Shown piece by piece: positions 18,917-20,875 of a stretch of DNA of 20,875 nt; positions within the stretch are counted from its first letter, which is position 1; each line of letters opens with the position of its first letter. The notes under the pieces were generated by a model, which saw only the letters and a list, made by a program, of their open reading frames with translations, had not been told where the DNA came from and did not search any database. Origin of the DNA: a virus. Position numbers and translations under genes: made by a program. The stretch covers positions 1 through 20,875 of the IMG/VR virus record IMGVR_UViG_3300020021_000054. One strand, given 5' to 3'.

Positions 18917-19942
18917 ATGCCATTTACTATTACTATGGGTGGATCATTCACCTCTACAGGTGCAGGAGTTAAAATCTTGCTACCCAACTATGCTGATTAT
19001 TTTAAAGTTTGGAATATCACACAAATGCCATTAGCACCTGCCACTGGCGTTGTTATCGGTGCAGAATGGTTCGGTGCAAAATTTGGTCTTGGTGCTACTG
19101 CTGCAAATGATGGGATTAGAATTAAAAAAACTAACTCAACAAATGCGCCATTAATTGATACATTCCAAACAGCCACAGTTTCAAACGGCTTCACTTATGT
19201 TGCAACAAATCCTGTTGTAGAACAGCAAAATGCTGCCGTTATTACAAGTATTACACAAGCCAATGGTGCAGTTGTCTCACAGACAGCCCACGGTTATTCA
19301 AATGGCGATATTATCCAATTTTATAATACAACTGGAATGCTACAGATTTCTGGTATGAATTTTGAGATTTCAAGTGTGTCTTCTAATGCCTATACATTGA
19401 TAGGTCTTGATTCCTCTGGTTTTGCAGCTCCTGCAACAGCTGGATTTACAAGACGTATTTCAAGATTTTTAGCTGTCGATCCTCAATTCATGTATGTAAC
19501 TGCTGTAACTAAAGCTGTTCAAGCTGTAGTTACATTAAGTGTTGATCCATCGCTATATTATGTACCAGGCATGAGATTTCATTTTAGCATTCCTTTCTCT
19601 TTTGGTATGACAGAATTGAATCAAGTTAATGCTGAAATCTTATCTGTTAATCCTGCTACATATCAAGTCACAATTGATTTGAATACTACAGCATTCACAA
19701 CATTTGCATTTCCTGCATCTACTACATCGCCTACAGCTACATTATTTGCTACGGCTTCACCTAGTGGTACAAGAACTACTCGTGATCCTAATACTTTTGT
19801 TGAAAAAGGTTATAATTTTCAATTTCAAGCATTTCATACAGGTCAGTTTGTACCGTATATCTTCTTATCTGGAGGTGCGCAATCTCCTGCCGGTGCAAGT
19901 GGCGATCAAATCAACTGGCAAGCATATAAACTTGAGAATTAA
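18917..19942 (+). CDS. Head decoration-like protein with FCCH-like domain (341 aa)
   Basis: Beta-rich, Thr/Ala/Ser-rich protein just downstream of the capsid gene, 10 nt apart, with AAGGAG before the ATG. Residues about 105-175 (VITSITQANGAVVSQTAHGYSNGDIIQFYNTTGM..., VSSNAYTLIGLDSSGF) match the small E1-FCCH-like beta domain frequent in phage head proteins. Residues about 195-300 form a second domain (VDPSLYYVPGMRFHFSIPFSFGMTELN..., ASPSGTRTTRD) that is repeated in the gene at 20014. Probably a capsid decoration or head-fibre protein; the exact role is inference. Confidence 0.75.
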   Translation: MPFTITMGGSFTSTGAGVKILLPNYADYFKVWNITQMPLAPATGVVIGAEWFGAKFGLGATAANDGIRIKKTNSTNAPLIDTFQTATVSNGFTYVATNPVVEQQNAAVITSITQANGAVVSQTAHGYSNGDIIQFYNTTGMLQISGMNFEISSVSSNAYTLIGLDSSGFAAPATAGFTRRISRFLAVDPQFMYVTAVTKAVQAVVTLSVDPSLYYVPGMRFHFSIPFSFGMTELNQVNAEILSVNPATYQVTIDLNTTAFTTFAFPASTTSPTATLFATASPSGTRTTRDPNTFVEKGYNFQFQAFHTGQFVPYIFLSGGAQSPAGASGDQINWQAYKLEN

Positions 19943-19957
19943 AAACTTCCTGGTTTA

Positions 19958-19992
19958 TCCATATCGCCTTAAAAAAGCGATATGGATTTTTT
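19958..19992 (+). terminator. Intrinsic terminator after the decoration-like gene
   Basis: TCCATATCGC (19958-19967), 9-nt loop, GCGATATGGA (19977-19986), then T6. A perfect 10-bp stem; it closes the capsid transcript. Confidence 0.92.
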
Positions 19993-19995
19993 AAC

Positions 19996-20018
19996 AATGT
20001 AAAGCGGATTTACATGAT
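19996..20018. repeat. Dyad motif copy 2 at a start codon: ATGTAAA-GCGGA-TTTACAT
   Basis: Matches the bet copy at 4036-4058 in 22 of 23 positions. It directly follows the terminator; TTAACA (19991-19996) lies just before and CATGAT just after, so it may again lie between promoter boxes. The right arm contains the ATG of the following gene. Confidence 0.65.
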
Positions 20019-20409
20019 AGTACCTAATAATGCAAATACTTACTTACGACCTGTTGTCACAGTACCATCAGCATTGGAAATTACAGATATTACTAGATCT
20101 TTTCCAATGTTAGTGACAACTATAATGACAACAGATCAAGAAAATGTATTTCAACAGAATCAAGTTGTTTCATTGTCAGTTCCCGTTACTTTTGGTATGT
20201 GGCAAGCCAATGGATTAAAAGGCATAATTTTAGATATAAACGTAAACATAATCAGTTTGGCAGTCGATTCAACGCAGTTTGATACCTTCCTTGACCCTAA
20301 TAATGGTGAAATAGCAACTTTATCACCATCAGGTTCACGTAACCTTGAATATAATAACAACACGGCGTTACATGCGCCTTTTAGAAGTTTAAATAACATA
20401 GGAAATTAA
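20014..20409 (+). CDS. One-domain relative of the decoration-like protein (131 aa)
   Basis: Residues about 20-115 repeat the second domain of the preceding 341-aa protein: ITDITRSFP, a VSLSVPVTFGMWQANGLKGIILDIN segment equivalent to FHFSIPFSFGMTELNQVNAEILSVN, and TLSPSGSR equivalent to TASPSGTR. It therefore looks like a partial tandem duplication that became a separate gene. The site before the ATG is weak (AAGCGGA). The start codon lies in the dyad motif. Structural role likely, unproven. Confidence 0.7.
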   Translation: MIVPNNANTYLRPVVTVPSALEITDITRSFPMLVTTIMTTDQENVFQQNQVVSLSVPVTFGMWQANGLKGIILDINVNIISLAVDSTQFDTFLDPNNGEIATLSPSGSRNLEYNNNTALHAPFRSLNNIGN

Positions 20410-20412
20410 AAT

Positions 20413-20838
20413 ATGAGCGTAGTAGTTCAATACACACAATCTGGCGAAGCACATGGCTTAGTCGATATATTTACAAATTCATGTGAAAACAATGATTTTA
20501 AACATATGAAGCCAGAAACAAAAGCTAAACTTGAAAAAGAGAAGAAAGAAGACGCAAGACTTGTTGAAATGGAATATGTCAACCGTAAAGGCGCACATGA
20601 GCGTCTTGATAAGCATTATGTTAGATACGCAGGTGATCGTATTGAAAAATGGCATTTAATACCTGGAAGAAAATATACGGTTCCTATGGGTCTTGTTAAA
20701 GAAGTTAACGGCCTTGAAGTAATTGAAAGAAGTGGCTTACTTGAAGTTGATGGTGTTAATGCTACAGCATCAGGCGCACCATTAGATAAAGATAGAATTA
20801 AAAATTGGGAGCACCGCCTAATACCGTGTAAGTACTAA
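20413..20838 (+). CDS. Unknown head or head-tail region protein (141 aa)
   Basis: Starts 3 nt after the previous stop, with no strong Shine-Dalgarno, so probably coupled. A charged helical segment (HMKPETKAKLEKEKKEDARLVEMEYVNRKGAHERLDKHYVRYAGDRIEKWHLIPGRKYTVPMGLVKEVNG) is followed by a short C-terminal part. No family with a known function recognised; similar position in related phages holds small head-tail connector genes. Confidence 0.7.
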   Translation: MSVVVQYTQSGEAHGLVDIFTNSCENNDFKHMKPETKAKLEKEKKEDARLVEMEYVNRKGAHERLDKHYVRYAGDRIEKWHLIPGRKYTVPMGLVKEVNGLEVIERSGLLEVDGVNATASGAPLDKDRIKNWEHRLIPCKY

Positions 20839-20850
20839 TAAAGAGGTCAT

Positions 20851-20875
20851 ATGTCATCAGTAGCACCATCAGATT
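20851..20875 (+). CDS. 5' end of the next structural gene (partial)
   Basis: ATG with GAGG 5 nt upstream, reading Met-Ser-Ser-Val-Ala-Pro-Ser-Asp, then the window ends. Continues the same operon. Confidence 0.7.

Noticed and set aside
1-20875. CRISPR array, insertion sequence or transposase
   Set aside because: No spaced identical repeats of CRISPR type, no transposase motifs and no terminal inverted repeats with target duplications were seen. The repeats found are iterons, a coding microsatellite and the dyad motif.

Overview
This window is most of a temperate-type tailed-phage genome or prophage from an AT-rich (roughly one-third GC by eye) bacterial host. The host is probably Gram-negative, because there is a lipobox lipoprotein, and Shine-Dalgarno sites and intrinsic terminators are plentiful. 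I cannot name the host. The layout is mosaic: a lambda-like early region is joined to a podovirus-like packaging and capsid block (P22-like portal, N4-gp56-type major capsid protein). Lysis and tail genes are not in the window.

Region by region. 1-4950, minus strand: a leftward early operon. Read from its promoter it holds an unknown 112-aa protein, a Bet/RecT annealing protein, a YqaJ/lambda-exo-like nuclease, an SF2 helicase, a tyrosine-integrase-like protein with no catalytic domain, a small HTH-like protein and several small phage proteins. One of these is a Gly-Tyr/Gly-Asp repeat protein made by a hexanucleotide repeat. 4951-5060: divergent control region with two dyads and a good leftward promoter. 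5059-6826, plus strand: a Cro-like repressor, a small gene at the cII position, a candidate leftward OOP-like RNA with its own promoter and terminator, and an O-like replication protein whose gene contains 33-bp iterons (probable origin). 6949-7839: small early genes ending in a RusA-like resolvase. 7811-9345: accessory cassettes, including a lipoprotein gene with its own promoter and a minus-strand three-gene unit with a near-consensus promoter. 9463-20875: small and large terminase, HNH endonuclease, portal, small structural genes, scaffold, second HNH endonuclease, major capsid protein, an FCCH-like head protein, a one-domain relative of it, and further head or head-tail genes running off the end.

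The least ordinary signals are these. (1) A near-identical dyad, ATGTAAA-GCGGw-TTTACAT, occurs inside recT and at the start codon of a capsid-region gene, and a 16-nt part of it fills the spacer of a strong promoter. (2) The region between the cII-position gene and the O-like gene looks like OOP, with face-to-face promoters in a 13-bp dyad. (3) Two small reverse-strand genes sit inside the late block: one resembles the RNA polymerase alpha C-terminal domain, the other the FtsK gamma winged helix. (4) Late-gene leaders carry elaborate RNA structures, including one that hides the capsid Shine-Dalgarno and one with a degenerate tRNA cloverleaf outline. (5) The lysogeny module looks incomplete: the integrase-like protein lacks its catalytic half and no CI-type repressor is visible.
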